Source: JBFAPK01 sp040676675 | GTDB lineage: Bacteria > Actinomycetota > Actinomycetes > Mycobacteriales > Micromonosporaceae | Length of the DNA: 64,000 nucleotides | Assembly (NCBI RefSeq): GCF_040676675.1 | Contig: NZ_JBFAPK010000031.1 | Coordinates: 46,894-110,893 of the forward strand | Reading direction: 5' to 3' | Notes under the pieces: generated by a model | The model's database searches: none | The model's input: only the letters and a program-made list of their open reading frames with translations | What the model was told of the DNA's origin: nothing | Program-made: the position numbers and the translations under genes | Part shown: piece after piece, positions 8,364 through 16,828 of the stretch | Position numbering within the stretch: the stretch's first letter is position 1 | How the letters are laid out: every line of letters begins with the position of its first letter

Positions 8364-9422
8364 ATGCGCCACTTGACCATCGTGGTCTCGACAAGCCTGG
8401 CGGTACTGTCCGGGCTCGTGCCGGCGGGTGCGCCGGCACGGGCAGACACGACGAGTTCCTCCGGGAGGGTGGCCACGGCGGCCGCCACGTTCCACGACCG
8501 GCCGATCAGCGACCCGGACACGGCCCAGGCGCTCGCGGAGGCGTACTGGACGCCGGAGCGGATGCGGGCGGCGCGGCCGGTGCCGTTGCCGGAGGGGGCG
8601 GAGGAGCTGGCGGGCGAAGCGACCGACCGGCCGGGCCGGGTCGGCGAGCCGCGCAACGGGGCGGAGCCGGCGGGCCCGCTGACCGACGCGCCGCTGGCCG
8701 AGACGTCGCGGGCGGACGGCCGGACGGGTGGTGCCGGCACGCTCGCCGCCGGTTCGGGCGGGGCCGGGGTGCTCGCGGCGACCGCGTCGCCCGGCGTCGG
8801 CAAGGTCTTCTTCACCGACACGGCCGGCGAGGACTGGGTCTGCTCCGGCGGCACCATCAACAACCCGACCGCCAACCTGGTCTCCACCGCCGGCCACTGC
8901 GTGCACGGCGGCCGGCGCGGTACCTGGCACAAGAACTGGGTCTACGTGCCCTACTACGACCACGGTGCCGCTCCGTACGGCGTCTGGGCCGCCAAGCAGT
9001 TCACCTCGGTGGCGGGCTGGACGGACTGGAGCTTCCTCTGGTGGGACTTCGCCTTCGTCAACGTCTGGCCCAGGAGTGGGAAGAAGCTGGTGCACACCAC
9101 CGGTGGGCACGGCATCAGCTTCAACCAGCCCAAGCAGATGCCGATCACACTGCTGGGCTACCCGAGCGCCCCGCCCTTCGACGGTCAGTGGCAGCAGTAC
9201 TGCCAGGGCACCATGAAGGCGGGCGGCGCGCAGCGGGTCCGGCTCGGGTGCCCGATGACGCAGGGTTCCAGCGGCGGGCCGTTCCTGCAGTCGTACAGCA
9301 ACACGATTCGCTTCGGGTTCGTGAACTCGGTCATCTCGCACGGGTTCAGCGGTGACCTCTGGGGCCCCTACTTCGAGGAGGACGTGGCGGACGTCTACGA
9401 CTCGGCCAAGAACTTCAGCTGA
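8364..9422 (+). CDS. secreted trypsin-like peptidase with propeptide
   Basis: 352 residues from ATG 8364, with GGAGG at 8354-8358. A signal peptide (cleaved near PARA) is followed by a poorly conserved, charged pro-region (about 30-140), then the protease domain: His in STAGHC, Asp in WWDFAFVNV and Ser in GSSGGPF. The segment YCQGTMKAGGAQRVRLGCPM brings two Cys near the active Ser. This matches the secreted trypsin-like peptidases common in Micromonosporaceae and Streptomyces. A perfect 19-bp terminator follows. A much longer open frame runs upstream through the glycosyltransferase gene but is only a shadow of high GC content. Confidence 0.8.
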   Translation: MRHLTIVVSTSLAVLSGLVPAGAPARADTTSSSGRVATAAATFHDRPISDPDTAQALAEAYWTPERMRAARPVPLPEGAEELAGEATDRPGRVGEPRNGAEPAGPLTDAPLAETSRADGRTGGAGTLAAGSGGAGVLAATASPGVGKVFFTDTAGEDWVCSGGTINNPTANLVSTAGHCVHGGRRGTWHKNWVYVPYYDHGAAPYGVWAAKQFTSVAGWTDWSFLWWDFAFVNVWPRSGKKLVHTTGGHGISFNQPKQMPITLLGYPSAPPFDGQWQQYCQGTMKAGGAQRVRLGCPMTQGSSGGPFLQSYSNTIRFGFVNSVISHGFSGDLWGPYFEEDVADVYDSAKNFS

Positions 9423-9438
9423 CCAACCGCCCGTGGGA

Positions 9439-9481
9439 CGGGAGCGGGGCCGGTGCCAGGGAGGCACCGGCCCCGCTCCCG
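9439..9481. terminator. 19-bp perfect hairpin between convergent genes
   Basis: Arms 9439-9457 and 9463-9481 are exact complements (CGGGAGCGGGGCCGGTGCC on the left) with a 5-base loop AGGGA. There is no T tract, as usual in high-GC actinomycetes. It sits between the protease (+) and chitinase (-) and can serve both. Confidence 0.85.
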
Positions 9482-9520
9482 TCGCGCCGCGACGGGGAGC
9501 CGGACCCGGCCGAACCTGGA

Positions 9521-10594
9521 TCAGCAGTAGAGGTTGTTCCCGGCCGGAACGCCGAGGATGCCGACGAACTGCTGGTACTTGGTGACGCGGCTCTGCACCT
9601 GGGCGGGGTTGCCGCCGTTGCATTCGATCGAGCCGTTGATGCTGCGGATGGTCTCGCCGAAGCCGGCGCCGTTGACCATCGCGTTGTGCGGGGTCATGGT
9701 GCCCGGCCCGTTCTGGGTCATCCAGTACCAGATGGCGGTCTTCCAGGCCACGGCCGCGTCGTTCTGCACCAACCACGGGTTGGTCAGCAGGGGCAGCCCC
9801 AGGGCGTTGCCGGCCGCGTTGTAGTTGAAGTTCCAGCTCAGCTGGATCGGCCCGCGCCCGTAGTAGGCGGCCTGTCCGGCCGGGCAGCCGTACGGCTGGT
9901 TGGGGTCGCAGTAGTGTGGGTAGTTCGCGGTGTTCTGCTCCACGATGTAGACGAGCCCGCCGGTCTCGTGCGACACGTTCGCGAGGAACGCGGCGGCCTC
10001 CTGCCGCTGCACGGTGGCGCTGCCGCTCTTGGTGAACGCCGGGTAGGCGCTGAGGGCGGCGACGAGTCCGGAGTACGTGTAGAACGAGTTCCGACCCGGG
10101 AACATCTGGTTGAACTGCGCCTCACTGACCACGAAGCCGCCCGACGGCGGCGGGTCGGTGGGCGGCTGGCCGCCGCAGGTGTACGGCTCCCAGTACCAGG
10201 TGCTGACGACCGGGTCGTAGCCCGGGTTCTCGTGCTCGGCGAGGTAGTACCGGCCGTCGGTGTACCGCACGATGCTGCCGGCCGGGTACCAGGTGCCGGC
10301 GACCCAGTTCGGGTAGTCGCAGCTGCCCCCGGGCGGCGGCGTGGTGCCGCCCCCACACGCGCCGAGGTCCTGCCAGACGCCGGTGGTACCGGGCGGCGCC
10401 TCGTTCTGGGTCCACCACTTCGCCTGGTAGTTGCGGCCGTTGCGGGAGGCCTGGTCGCCTCCCCAGTAGACGGTCGAAGCCTGCCAGGGGGCGGCGCAGG
10501 CAGCGGCCGAGGCCGGGGTCGACGGGACGATCGCCACCAGTCCGCCGGCGACAACCAGTGCCGCAAGCGCGACCAGGGCGCGCAGTCTCGACAT
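9521..10594 (-). CDS. secreted GH19 chitinase with two carbohydrate-binding modules
   Basis: 357 residues from ATG 10594, chosen because GGAAGGAG lies just before it; an in-frame ATG at 10618 adds 8 residues. After a signal peptide (cleaved after SASA) come two CBM5/12-like chitin-binding modules (about 35-80: APWQASTVYWGGDQ; about 92-135: WVAGTWYPAGSIVRY with NPGY), joined by Gly/Thr/Pro linkers, then the GH19 catalytic domain (about 155-357). Visible GH19 landmarks are AAFLANVSHETGG (catalytic Glu), YYGRGPIQLSWNFNY and WFW-type IWYWMT. It hydrolyses beta-1,4 N-acetylglucosamine chains outside the cell. A palindromic operator-like site lies upstream at 10687. Confidence 0.93.
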   Translation of the reverse strand: MSRLRALVALAALVVAGGLVAIVPSTPASAAACAAPWQASTVYWGGDQASRNGRNYQAKWWTQNEAPPGTTGVWQDLGACGGGTTPPPGGSCDYPNWVAGTWYPAGSIVRYTDGRYYLAEHENPGYDPVVSTWYWEPYTCGGQPPTDPPPSGGFVVSEAQFNQMFPGRNSFYTYSGLVAALSAYPAFTKSGSATVQRQEAAAFLANVSHETGGLVYIVEQNTANYPHYCDPNQPYGCPAGQAAYYGRGPIQLSWNFNYNAAGNALGLPLLTNPWLVQNDAAVAWKTAIWYWMTQNGPGTMTPHNAMVNGAGFGETIRSINGSIECNGGNPAQVQSRVTKYQQFVGILGVPAGNNLYC

Positions 10595-10686
10595 GTGATC
10601 ACTCCTTCCACGGGACATCGAACTCCACGGGACGTCGGGCCGATGGCTGGCGCGCGCATCGACAGGAGTGACTGTAACATGTTCTG

Positions 10687-10703
10687 TTTGTAAACTTTAC
10701 TAA
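10687..10703. promoter_or_regulatory. operator-like palindrome upstream of the chitinase
   Basis: TT-T-GTAAA-C-TTTAC-T-AA: a 17-bp site symmetric except for the central base and one flanking pair, about 93 bp ahead of the chitinase start in an unusually AT-rich patch. Palindromes of this type (GTAAACTTTAC-like) occur before actinomycete glycoside hydrolase genes. I infer a sugar-responsive repressor site. Confidence 0.5.
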
Positions 10704-10722
10704 TAACTTTGCTGGGCCTGCA

Positions 10723-10798
10723 TGATCCGCACAAATACCGAGAAATAGTCCCCTCCGGCGCGTTCGAGGCCACTCTTTCTCGGTATTTGTGCGGATCA
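10723..10798. repeat. long perfect inverted repeat in the chitinase/sigma intergenic region
   Basis: Arms 10723-10745 (TGATCCGCACAAATACCGAG plus AAA) and 10776-10798 are exact 23-bp complements. With one mismatch the pairing continues to 27 bp (10749/10772), leaving a 22-base loop. The arms are AT-richer than the surroundings and no target-site duplication is visible. It may be a dispersed palindromic element, a recombinase or regulator site, or an RNA hairpin. Confidence 0.8.
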
Positions 10799-10845
10799 AC
10801 GGGTGGGTCGGGCGGGACGCTCCGGGCGTCGGTACCGTCGCGGTG

Positions 10846-11904
10846 ATGAGCCATGCCGGAGGTCACGGGGACGGTTCGAGCCGGGTGGGCGAGTCTGCTG
10901 TAGCGCGGTTGTTGGTGGCGGCGCGGGCGGGTGACGGCGATGCCTTCGGCCGTCTGGTGGGGCCGCTGCGCGACGAGTTGCGCGCGTACTGCTACCGGAT
11001 GCTGGGGTCGATTCACGACGCGGAGGATGCGGTCCAGGACACCCTGGACCGGGCGTGGCGCAGCCTGGAGCGGTTCGAGGATCACGGATCGATCCGGCCG
11101 TGGCTGTACAAGATCGCGACGAATCGGGCATTGACGATCATTGAACGTCGGGGACGGCGGGAGCTGCCCACCGACCTGAGCGCGGAAGGTCCGCCGCTGA
11201 CCGAGGTGGCGTGGCTGGAGCCGTACCCGGATCGGCTGATGGGCTGGACGGCGCGGCTGAGCCCGGAAGCCCGCACCGTCGCGCGGGAGAGCGTGGAATT
11301 GGCGTTCGTCGCCGCCCTGCAGCAGCTGTCGGCGTCGCAGCGAGCGGTGCTGCTGCTGCGCGACGTGCTCGGCTACTCCGCCAGCGAGGTCGCCGAAGTG
11401 TTGGCCACCACGGTCGCCGCGGTCAACAGCGCTCTCCGGCGGGCCCGCAAGGTCGTCGTCGAACAGCGGCCGGAACCCAGCCAGCAGCAGGCCCTCAAGG
11501 CGCTCGGCGACGCGGCACAACGGGAGCTGGCCCGGCGGTACGTGACCGCCTGGGAGGCCGGTGACGTCGACGCGATCGTGGCGATGCTGGCCGAGGACGC
11601 GCGGTACTCGATGCCGCCGCTGGCGACCTGGTACGCCGGCCGGGCGGAAATCCGCGGGTTCCTGGTCGATGCGGTGCAGCGGTATCGCTGGCGGTTCCTG
11701 CCGGCGCGGGCGAACGGGCAGCTCGCGTTCGGCACCTACCTGTGGAGCGACGAGCGGGGCGCGTACGTCCCGGCGGGCCTGGACCTGCTGGCGCTGCGCG
11801 GGCGGCACGTGGCCACGGTCGTCTCGTTCCTGGGCGCCGACTTCGCGACGTTCGGTCTGCCGGCCCAGCTGACCGAAGATGACGACTTTCCAGCCGCGCG
11901 ATGA
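10846..11904 (+). CDS. SigJ/SigG-like sigma-70 factor with C-terminal SnoaL-like domain
   Basis: 352 residues from ATG 10846; an earlier in-frame ATG at 10789 lies inside the long inverted repeat and is unlikely. Region 2 (about 15-85: DAFGRLVGPLRDELRAYCYR, DAEDAVQDTLDRAWRSL, IRPWLYKIATNRAL) and region 4 (about 160-215: LSASQRAVLLLRDVLGYSA through NSALRRARK) are followed by an NTF2/SnoaL-like domain (about 230-340). This is the architecture of large ECF factors (the TIGR02960/SigG group), whose C-terminal domain controls activity in place of a separate anti-sigma. A small SnoaL-like gene follows 63 bp downstream. Confidence 0.82.
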   Translation: MSHAGGHGDGSSRVGESAVARLLVAARAGDGDAFGRLVGPLRDELRAYCYRMLGSIHDAEDAVQDTLDRAWRSLERFEDHGSIRPWLYKIATNRALTIIERRGRRELPTDLSAEGPPLTEVAWLEPYPDRLMGWTARLSPEARTVARESVELAFVAALQQLSASQRAVLLLRDVLGYSASEVAEVLATTVAAVNSALRRARKVVVEQRPEPSQQQALKALGDAAQRELARRYVTAWEAGDVDAIVAMLAEDARYSMPPLATWYAGRAEIRGFLVDAVQRYRWRFLPARANGQLAFGTYLWSDERGAYVPAGLDLLALRGRHVATVVSFLGADFATFGLPAQLTEDDDFPAAR

Positions 11905-11967
11905 GTTTGCCGACCGGCCCGGGTTGTAGTCCCGACGGACGCATCGACCCGGAAGGACGAGCCGACC

Positions 11968-12372
11968 ATGGCTACCAACGAGGAACAGATCCGCACCCTG
12001 ATCGAGCGCTGGGCCGAGGCGGTCCACCACGGCGATCTCACCGGAGTCCTCGCCGACCACACCGAGGACATCGTGATGTTCGACGTACCGCCGCCCCATC
12101 AGGGAGTGCGTGGCCTCGACGCCTACCGCGAGACGTGGCCGCCGTTCTTCCGGTGGCAGGCCCGGGGCGCGTCGTTCGAAATCGAGTCACTGGACGTCAC
12201 CGCCGGCGAGGACGTCGCCTTCGCGTACGCCCTGCTGCGCTGCGGCACCGAGCGCGACTTCGCCGACAATCCCGACAACCGCCTCCGGCTGACGTTCGGT
12301 CTGCGTAAGCGGGCGGGCCGGTGGGTCGTGACCCACGAGCACCACTCCTTCCCGCTCGCCAGCCAGGGCTGA
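11968..12372 (+). CDS. SnoaL/DUF4440-like NTF2-fold protein
   Basis: 134 residues from ATG 11968 with GGAAGGA upstream. The pattern (IRTLIERWAEAVHHGDLTGV, then DIVMFDVPPPHQGVRG, RLTFGLRKRAGRWVVTHEHHS) is the cone-shaped NTF2 fold of SnoaL-like/DUF4440 proteins, many of which act on small ketones or ring substrates or simply bind ligands. It probably belongs to the transcript of the preceding sigma factor gene, whose own C-terminal domain has the same fold. The substrate is unknown. Confidence 0.75.
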   Translation: MATNEEQIRTLIERWAEAVHHGDLTGVLADHTEDIVMFDVPPPHQGVRGLDAYRETWPPFFRWQARGASFEIESLDVTAGEDVAFAYALLRCGTERDFADNPDNRLRLTFGLRKRAGRWVVTHEHHSFPLASQG

Positions 12373-12549
12373 CCGGGTCCGGGTGCGGGGTCTCGCGGAT
12401 GCTCTGCCTGCTGCGACTGTCCAGCGACCAGCGGCCCGAGAGTTTGGCCGACTGGTTCGAACGGGACAACTGAGACCAATGCGTCTGGAGGGACGACGAA
12501 GGCCGGTCCCGTACGGGGCCGGCCTCGGCGTTCTGTCTGCTCAGGTGAG

Positions 12550-12634
12550 CGGAGGATACGAGATTCGAACTCGTGAGGGTGTTAACCCAACACGCTTTCC
12601 AAGCGTGCGCCCTAGGCCTCTAGGCGAATCCTCC
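12550..12634 (-). tRNA. tRNA-Ser(GGA)
   Basis: On the minus strand the acceptor arms GGAGGAT/ATCCTCC pair, the anticodon stem CACGC/GCGTG closes the loop TTGGAAA (anticodon GGA), a long variable arm (GGGT/ACCC) typical of serine tRNAs is present, and the T-arm ACGAG TTCGAAT CTCGT is intact. The discriminator is G; CCA is not encoded. Confidence 0.97.
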
Positions 12635-12720
12635 GTCGGACAGGATACAGGTCCACGGGCGTACGCTCACAACCGCCACCGGGTGAAGATCGCCCCGGCG
12701 GCCGGGTAGACTCGACGGTA

Positions 12721-12804
12721 CCCCTCGTGCGGCGTGTATCTCGTGAACCTCCCCAGGGCCGGAAGGCAGCAAGGATAAGCGAGCTCTGGCGGGTGCACGG
12801 GGGG
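12721..12804 (+). ncRNA. ffs: small (bacterial 4.5S-type) signal recognition particle RNA
   Basis: The apical domain IV core is clear: CCCAGGGCCGGAAGGCAGCA followed by the AAGCGAGCTCTGGCGGG side, i.e. the GGAA tetraloop and asymmetric loop bound by Ffh. The closing stem CCCCTCGTGC pairs with GCACGGGGGG at the 3' end (one G-T pair). Position between a tRNA-Ser gene and dnaX is typical for actinomycetes. Ends are set by the closing stem and could extend a few bases. Confidence 0.93.
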
Positions 12805-12912
12805 CCTTTCTGTCTCCGGGAGCGGCCGAGCGAGGCCCCCGGCGGCCCCCGCGATCTTGACATCGGGGACGGCTGCGCCAAGGTGGGAGGAAGCCGACCG
12901 AAGGAGCCTGTC

Positions 12913-13347
12913 ATGACCACGGCGAACCGTCCCGGTTTCCACCTTGCCATCCCGGTTGACGACCTCGACCGCGCCCGCGCCTTCTACGGCGGGGTGCTCG
13001 GCCTGGCCGAGGGGCGCTCGGCGAGCCACTGGGTGGACTGGAACTTCTACGGACACCAGGTGGTGACCCACGTGGTGCCGAGGTCGCCCGAGCAGGCCGA
13101 TGCCGGGCGCAACCCGGTCGACGGGCACGACGTGCCGGTACCGCACTTCGGGCTGATCCTCACGATCGAGGACTTCCACGCCCTGGCCGACCGGATCAAG
13201 GCGGCCGGTGCCGAGTTCGTGATCGAGCCGTACCTGCGCTTCGCCGGGGAGCCCGGGGAGCAGTGGACCATGTTCTTCCGCGATCCGGCCGGCAACGCGC
13301 TGGAGTTCAAGGCGTTCAAGGACGAGGCGCAGCTCTTCGCCAAGTGA
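12913..13347 (+). CDS. VOC (glyoxalase-fold) family protein
   Basis: 144 residues from ATG 12913 with GAAGGAG upstream. Paired beta-alpha-beta-beta-beta modules: FHLAIPVDDLDRARAFYGGV with the first-module His, then VPHFGLILTIEDFHALAD and the terminal FFRDPAGNALEFKAF with the metal-ligand Glu. These fit a glyoxalase/dioxygenase-fold metalloenzyme. Substrate unknown. It stands alone between the SRP RNA and dnaX and ends in a perfect terminator. Confidence 0.85.
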   Translation: MTTANRPGFHLAIPVDDLDRARAFYGGVLGLAEGRSASHWVDWNFYGHQVVTHVVPRSPEQADAGRNPVDGHDVPVPHFGLILTIEDFHALADRIKAAGAEFVIEPYLRFAGEPGEQWTMFFRDPAGNALEFKAFKDEAQLFAK

Positions 13348-13363
13348 GCGGCCGGGGAGCGGA

Positions 13364-13393
13364 CCAGGTCGGCCCGGGAGCGGGCCGACCTGG
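13364..13393 (+). terminator. 13-bp perfect hairpin after the VOC gene
   Basis: CCAGGTCGGCCCG (13364-13376), loop GGAG, exact complement at 13381-13393. It separates the VOC gene from dnaX. Confidence 0.8.
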
Positions 13394-13545
13394 CACGGGA
13401 ACCGACCGGGTTGGCCGGTGGGCACGGTGAATGCCGCCACCGGAGCTTGATCGACGTGGAAATCGTCGGCGGGGCGTGCCAGCCTGTCAGACGGCCCGCC
13501 CCACCGGGGGTGGAGAATGGCTCGGTCGAGAGGAGGCGGGGCAGA

Positions 13546-16146
13546 GTGGCGCTCGCGCTCTACCGCAAGTACCGGCCGCGTACGTTCGCCGAGGTCATCG
13601 GGCAGGAGCACGTCACCGAACCGCTGTCGGCTGCCCTGCGCAGCGGGCGGCTGCATCACGCCTACCTCTTCTCCGGCCCACGCGGCTGCGGCAAGACCTC
13701 CAGCGCCCGGATCCTGGCCCGCTCGCTCAACTGCGAGCAGGGCCCGACGCCGGAGCCGTGCGGGGTCTGCGCGTCCTGCAAGGCGCTGGCCACCGACGGC
13801 GCCGGCTCGATCGACGTGATCGAGATCGACGCGGCCAGCCACGGTGGCGTCGACGACGCCCGTGAGCTGCGCGAGCGTGCCTTCTTCGCCCCGGCCAGCA
13901 GCCGCTTCAAGATCTACGTCATCGACGAGGCGCACATGGTCTCGTCGGCCGGCTTCAACGCCCTGCTCAAGCTGGTCGAGGAGCCGCCGGAGTACGTCAA
14001 GTTCATCTTCGCGACGACCGAGCCGGAGAAGGTCCTCGGGACGATCAAGTCGCGTACCCACCACTACCCGTTCCGGCTGATCCCGCCGGGCGTGCTCCGG
14101 CCGTACCTCGAACAGCTCACCGCCGCCGAGGGCGTCAAGGTCGATCCCGCGGTCTTCCCGCTGGTCGTACGCGCCGGCGGCGGCAGCGCCCGGGACACCC
14201 TGTCGGTGCTGGACCAGCTCATCGCCGGGGCCGGCGAGGAGGGCGTCAGCTACGCCCGCGCGGTGGCCCTGCTCGGGGTCACCGACGCGGCGCTGCTCGA
14301 CGAGATGTGCGACGCGCTCGCCGCCGGGGACGGCGCCGCCGCGTACGCGACCGTGGACCGGGTCGCCGAGGCCGGACACGACCCCCGCCGCTTCGCCGCC
14401 GACCTGCTGGAGCGGCTGCGGGACCTGATCGTCCTGCAACAGGTCCCCGACGCGGTCGCCAAGGGCCTCATCGACGGCCCCGACGACCAGCTCGAACGGA
14501 TGGCCGCCCAGGCCCAGCGGCTCGGCCCGGCGACCCTGTCGCGCTGCGCCGACATCGTGCACAACGGCCTGGTCGAGATGCGCGGTACGACCGCTCCCCG
14601 CCTGCTGCTGGAGCTGATCTGCGCGCGGATGCTGCTGCCCGGCGTCGACGACTCCGCCGGTGGGCTGCTGCAACGCCTCGAACGGATGGAGCGCCGGCTG
14701 GCGGGCGCCGAACTGCCGTCGGCCGCCGCCGGCTCCGCACCGGCCGCCGCCGCGGCACCGGTACGCCCGGCGCCCGCTCCGGAGGCCGCCCCCGCCGCTC
14801 CGGCGCGACCGGCCCCGACCGGTCCCGCCCCGGCGGCCGAGGCACCGGCGCAGCCGGCACCCGCCCGCCCGGCGCCGACCGAGGCGGCGCGGCCCGACCC
14901 GGTCAGCCCCGAGCCGCCGCGAGCCGCCCCCGCCCCGCCGCCCGTACCGGGGCCCGGGGAGGTGGGCGCGGCGGACATCGGCGCCGTGGAGCGGTACTGG
15001 CCGGCGATCGTCGAGCAGACCAAGCACCGCCGGGTCGTGTGGAGCCTGATGCAGAACGTCACGCCGCACGCGCTCGACGGCAACACGCTGGTGCTGCGGG
15101 CCAACAACCCCGGCATCGCCAACCGGTTCAACGACGACGGCCTGCTCACCGTGCTCCGCGACGCGCTGCGCGCCGTGCTGAAGGTCCAGTGGCAGATCCG
15201 GTGCGAGCTGGCCGGCGGCCCGGCGGGCCCCGCGCGCCCGGCGGCCGGACCGCCGCCCGCGCGGGGCGGCGGTCGTCCACAGAACGAGCCCGCCCCGGCC
15301 AACCGCCCGCCGGCACCGGCACCGGCCCAGCCTCCGGCGGCGAGCCGTGCGGCCCAGACCGCGCCGACGAGCCGCGCGGCCCAGCCCGCGGCGACCGAGT
15401 CGGACGACTCCGGCTGGCCCGAGCCGGCGAGGCCCGGTGGCGGGGCACCGACGGGCGGGGCACCGACGGCGGCGGCCCCGGTGGACGAGGAGTGGCCGGA
15501 GCCGGCCCGCCCGGGCGGCGGCGCGGCCTCCGCGCCGGTCTCCGCACCGGCGACCGGCGCGCCGGCACCCTCGGCCGGCCCGGCCGGCAACGGAGGCCCC
15601 GCCGGCACCGGAACTTCGGTCGGCAACGCAACCGCTGCCGGCAACGGCACTCCGGCCGGCGCCCCGGTGAACGGCGGCGGTTCCGCCCAACCCGGAGCCT
15701 CGACCGTGGCGTCCGCGGCGCGTACCCCCGCCGCCGGTAGCGGCCGGACCGGCGGCAACGGTGGGGCCGCGACCGCCGTGGCGGGCAACGGCCCGGCCGG
15801 CGGTGGTCGCCCGGTGAGCCCGGCGCTGGCGGCGGCCCGGGCGGCGGCGGCCGGGCGCGCGGCGCGTACCCCGGCGGGAGCGGCACCGGCGGCGGCCGCG
15901 ACCCGGGTCGCGGACAGCGACTGGGCCGGCGAGCCGCCCTACGACCCGGATTACGACGGCCCGGTGCGGCCCGGTGCGGCGCCGGCGCCGGCGGCCGTGA
16001 CCTACGAGGGGTTCGACCCCGGCGACGAGCCGACCGACGAGGTGATCGACGAGCGGACCGCCCGGCAGACCAGCGAGCAGCAGGCGGTGCAGCTGTTGCA
16101 GCAGGCGCTCGGCGCGGAGCGGATCGGCGAGACGGACCTCACGTAG
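13546..16146 (+). CDS. dnaX: DNA polymerase III gamma/tau subunit
   Basis: 866 residues from GTG 13546, with AGGAGG at 13531. The AAA+ clamp-loader core (about 1-365) starts with ALYRKYRPRTFAEVIGQEHV, and has Walker A GPRGCGKTSSAR, the four-Cys zinc module (CEQGPTPEPCGVCASC), Walker B VIDEAHM and sensor TTEPEKV. A Pro/Ala-rich linker (about 395-475) precedes a conserved C-terminal domain (about 478-560, VERYWPAIVEQTKHRRVVWS). A very long Gly/Ala/Pro-rich disordered tail follows. It loads the sliding clamp and organises the replisome. In actinomycetes ybaB and recR normally follow directly; here two other genes intervene. Confidence 0.95.
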   Translation: MALALYRKYRPRTFAEVIGQEHVTEPLSAALRSGRLHHAYLFSGPRGCGKTSSARILARSLNCEQGPTPEPCGVCASCKALATDGAGSIDVIEIDAASHGGVDDARELRERAFFAPASSRFKIYVIDEAHMVSSAGFNALLKLVEEPPEYVKFIFATTEPEKVLGTIKSRTHHYPFRLIPPGVLRPYLEQLTAAEGVKVDPAVFPLVVRAGGGSARDTLSVLDQLIAGAGEEGVSYARAVALLGVTDAALLDEMCDALAAGDGAAAYATVDRVAEAGHDPRRFAADLLERLRDLIVLQQVPDAVAKGLIDGPDDQLERMAAQAQRLGPATLSRCADIVHNGLVEMRGTTAPRLLLELICARMLLPGVDDSAGGLLQRLERMERRLAGAELPSAAAGSAPAAAAAPVRPAPAPEAAPAAPARPAPTGPAPAAEAPAQPAPARPAPTEAARPDPVSPEPPRAAPAPPPVPGPGEVGAADIGAVERYWPAIVEQTKHRRVVWSLMQNVTPHALDGNTLVLRANNPGIANRFNDDGLLTVLRDALRAVLKVQWQIRCELAGGPAGPARPAAGPPPARGGGRPQNEPAPANRPPAPAPAQPPAASRAAQTAPTSRAAQPAATESDDSGWPEPARPGGGAPTGGAPTAAAPVDEEWPEPARPGGGAASAPVSAPATGAPAPSAGPAGNGGPAGTGTSVGNATAAGNGTPAGAPVNGGGSAQPGASTVASAARTPAAGSGRTGGNGGAATAVAGNGPAGGGRPVSPALAAARAAAAGRAARTPAGAAPAAAATRVADSDWAGEPPYDPDYDGPVRPGAAPAPAAVTYEGFDPGDEPTDEVIDERTARQTSEQQAVQLLQQALGAERIGETDLT

Positions 16147-16238
16147 CGCCGGGGCGTGGTCGACCTCGCGCGACGGTCGCGAGGCGGCGCCGCGGCCGGG
16201 TACCTGGCCGCGGCCGGGTACCGGTCACGGTCGGGGCG

Positions 16239-16718
16239 TCACGCGGCATCGCCCGGGACGGTCGCGTCCACGGGGTCACCCGAGCGGATGTGCACGTCCG
16301 CCGGCGCGAACCGGGTGCCGTCGGCGGCCACGAAGGCCAGTCGGACCCGCCCGCCGGTGGACGGGTCGGTACAGACCGGGGTCCTGCTCTCCTCGACCGG
16401 TAGGTGCCGGTCGCCCCATTCACCGAGGGCGAAGATGATCGTCTTGAGCTCCTCGCCGGCCTCGGTGAGCTGGTACTCCTCGCGGCCCCGGCCGCCGTTC
16501 TCCCGGTACGGGCGCCGCGTCAGCACACCGGCGTCGACCAGCCGGGCGAGCCGGGAGCTGAGCAGATCGGGGGCCAGTCCGAGCCGCGCCCGGATGTCCG
16601 AGAAGCGGCTCCGCCCCCAGAAGCACTCCCGCACGATGAGCATCGTCCAGCGGTCGCCGAGCAGGGCCAGCGAGCGCGCGATCGCGCAGGTCGCGTCCAG
16701 TCCAGGTGTCGCAGCCAT
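16239..16718 (-). CDS. HxlR-family transcriptional regulator
   Basis: 159 residues from ATG 16718; an earlier in-frame ATG at 16742 is possible. The HxlR signature is clear: the Cys near the N terminus (DATCAIARSLALLGDRWTML), then RFSDIRARLGLAPDLLSSRL recognition helix and the wing RRPYRENGGRGREEYQLTEAG. A C-terminal extension of about 50 residues (VCTDPSTGGRV) is typical of the larger members. It is divergent from the MFS gene at 16829 and very probably represses it in response to a drug or redox signal sensed through Cys. Confidence 0.88.
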   Translation of the reverse strand: MAATPGLDATCAIARSLALLGDRWTMLIVRECFWGRSRFSDIRARLGLAPDLLSSRLARLVDAGVLTRRPYRENGGRGREEYQLTEAGEELKTIIFALGEWGDRHLPVEESRTPVCTDPSTGGRVRLAFVAADGTRFAPADVHIRSGDPVDATVPGDAA

Positions 16719-16828
16719 GGGTCCCGATGATAGACGCCACATCGGCCATATCTGAATAGGTTTTTCCTACCCAGCTGTTCTACGGTTGCCGACGCCCGAG
16801 CAACCCGCAGAGCCGAGGGGACGAACAA

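Noticed and set aside
10789..10845. Upstream ATG for the sigma factor at 10846
   Set aside because: It lies inside the right arm of the long inverted repeat and adds residues not seen in the family.
12604..12950. Open frames across the tRNA-Ser/SRP RNA interval
   Set aside because: They are read-through of RNA genes; no start signals and no protein-like composition.
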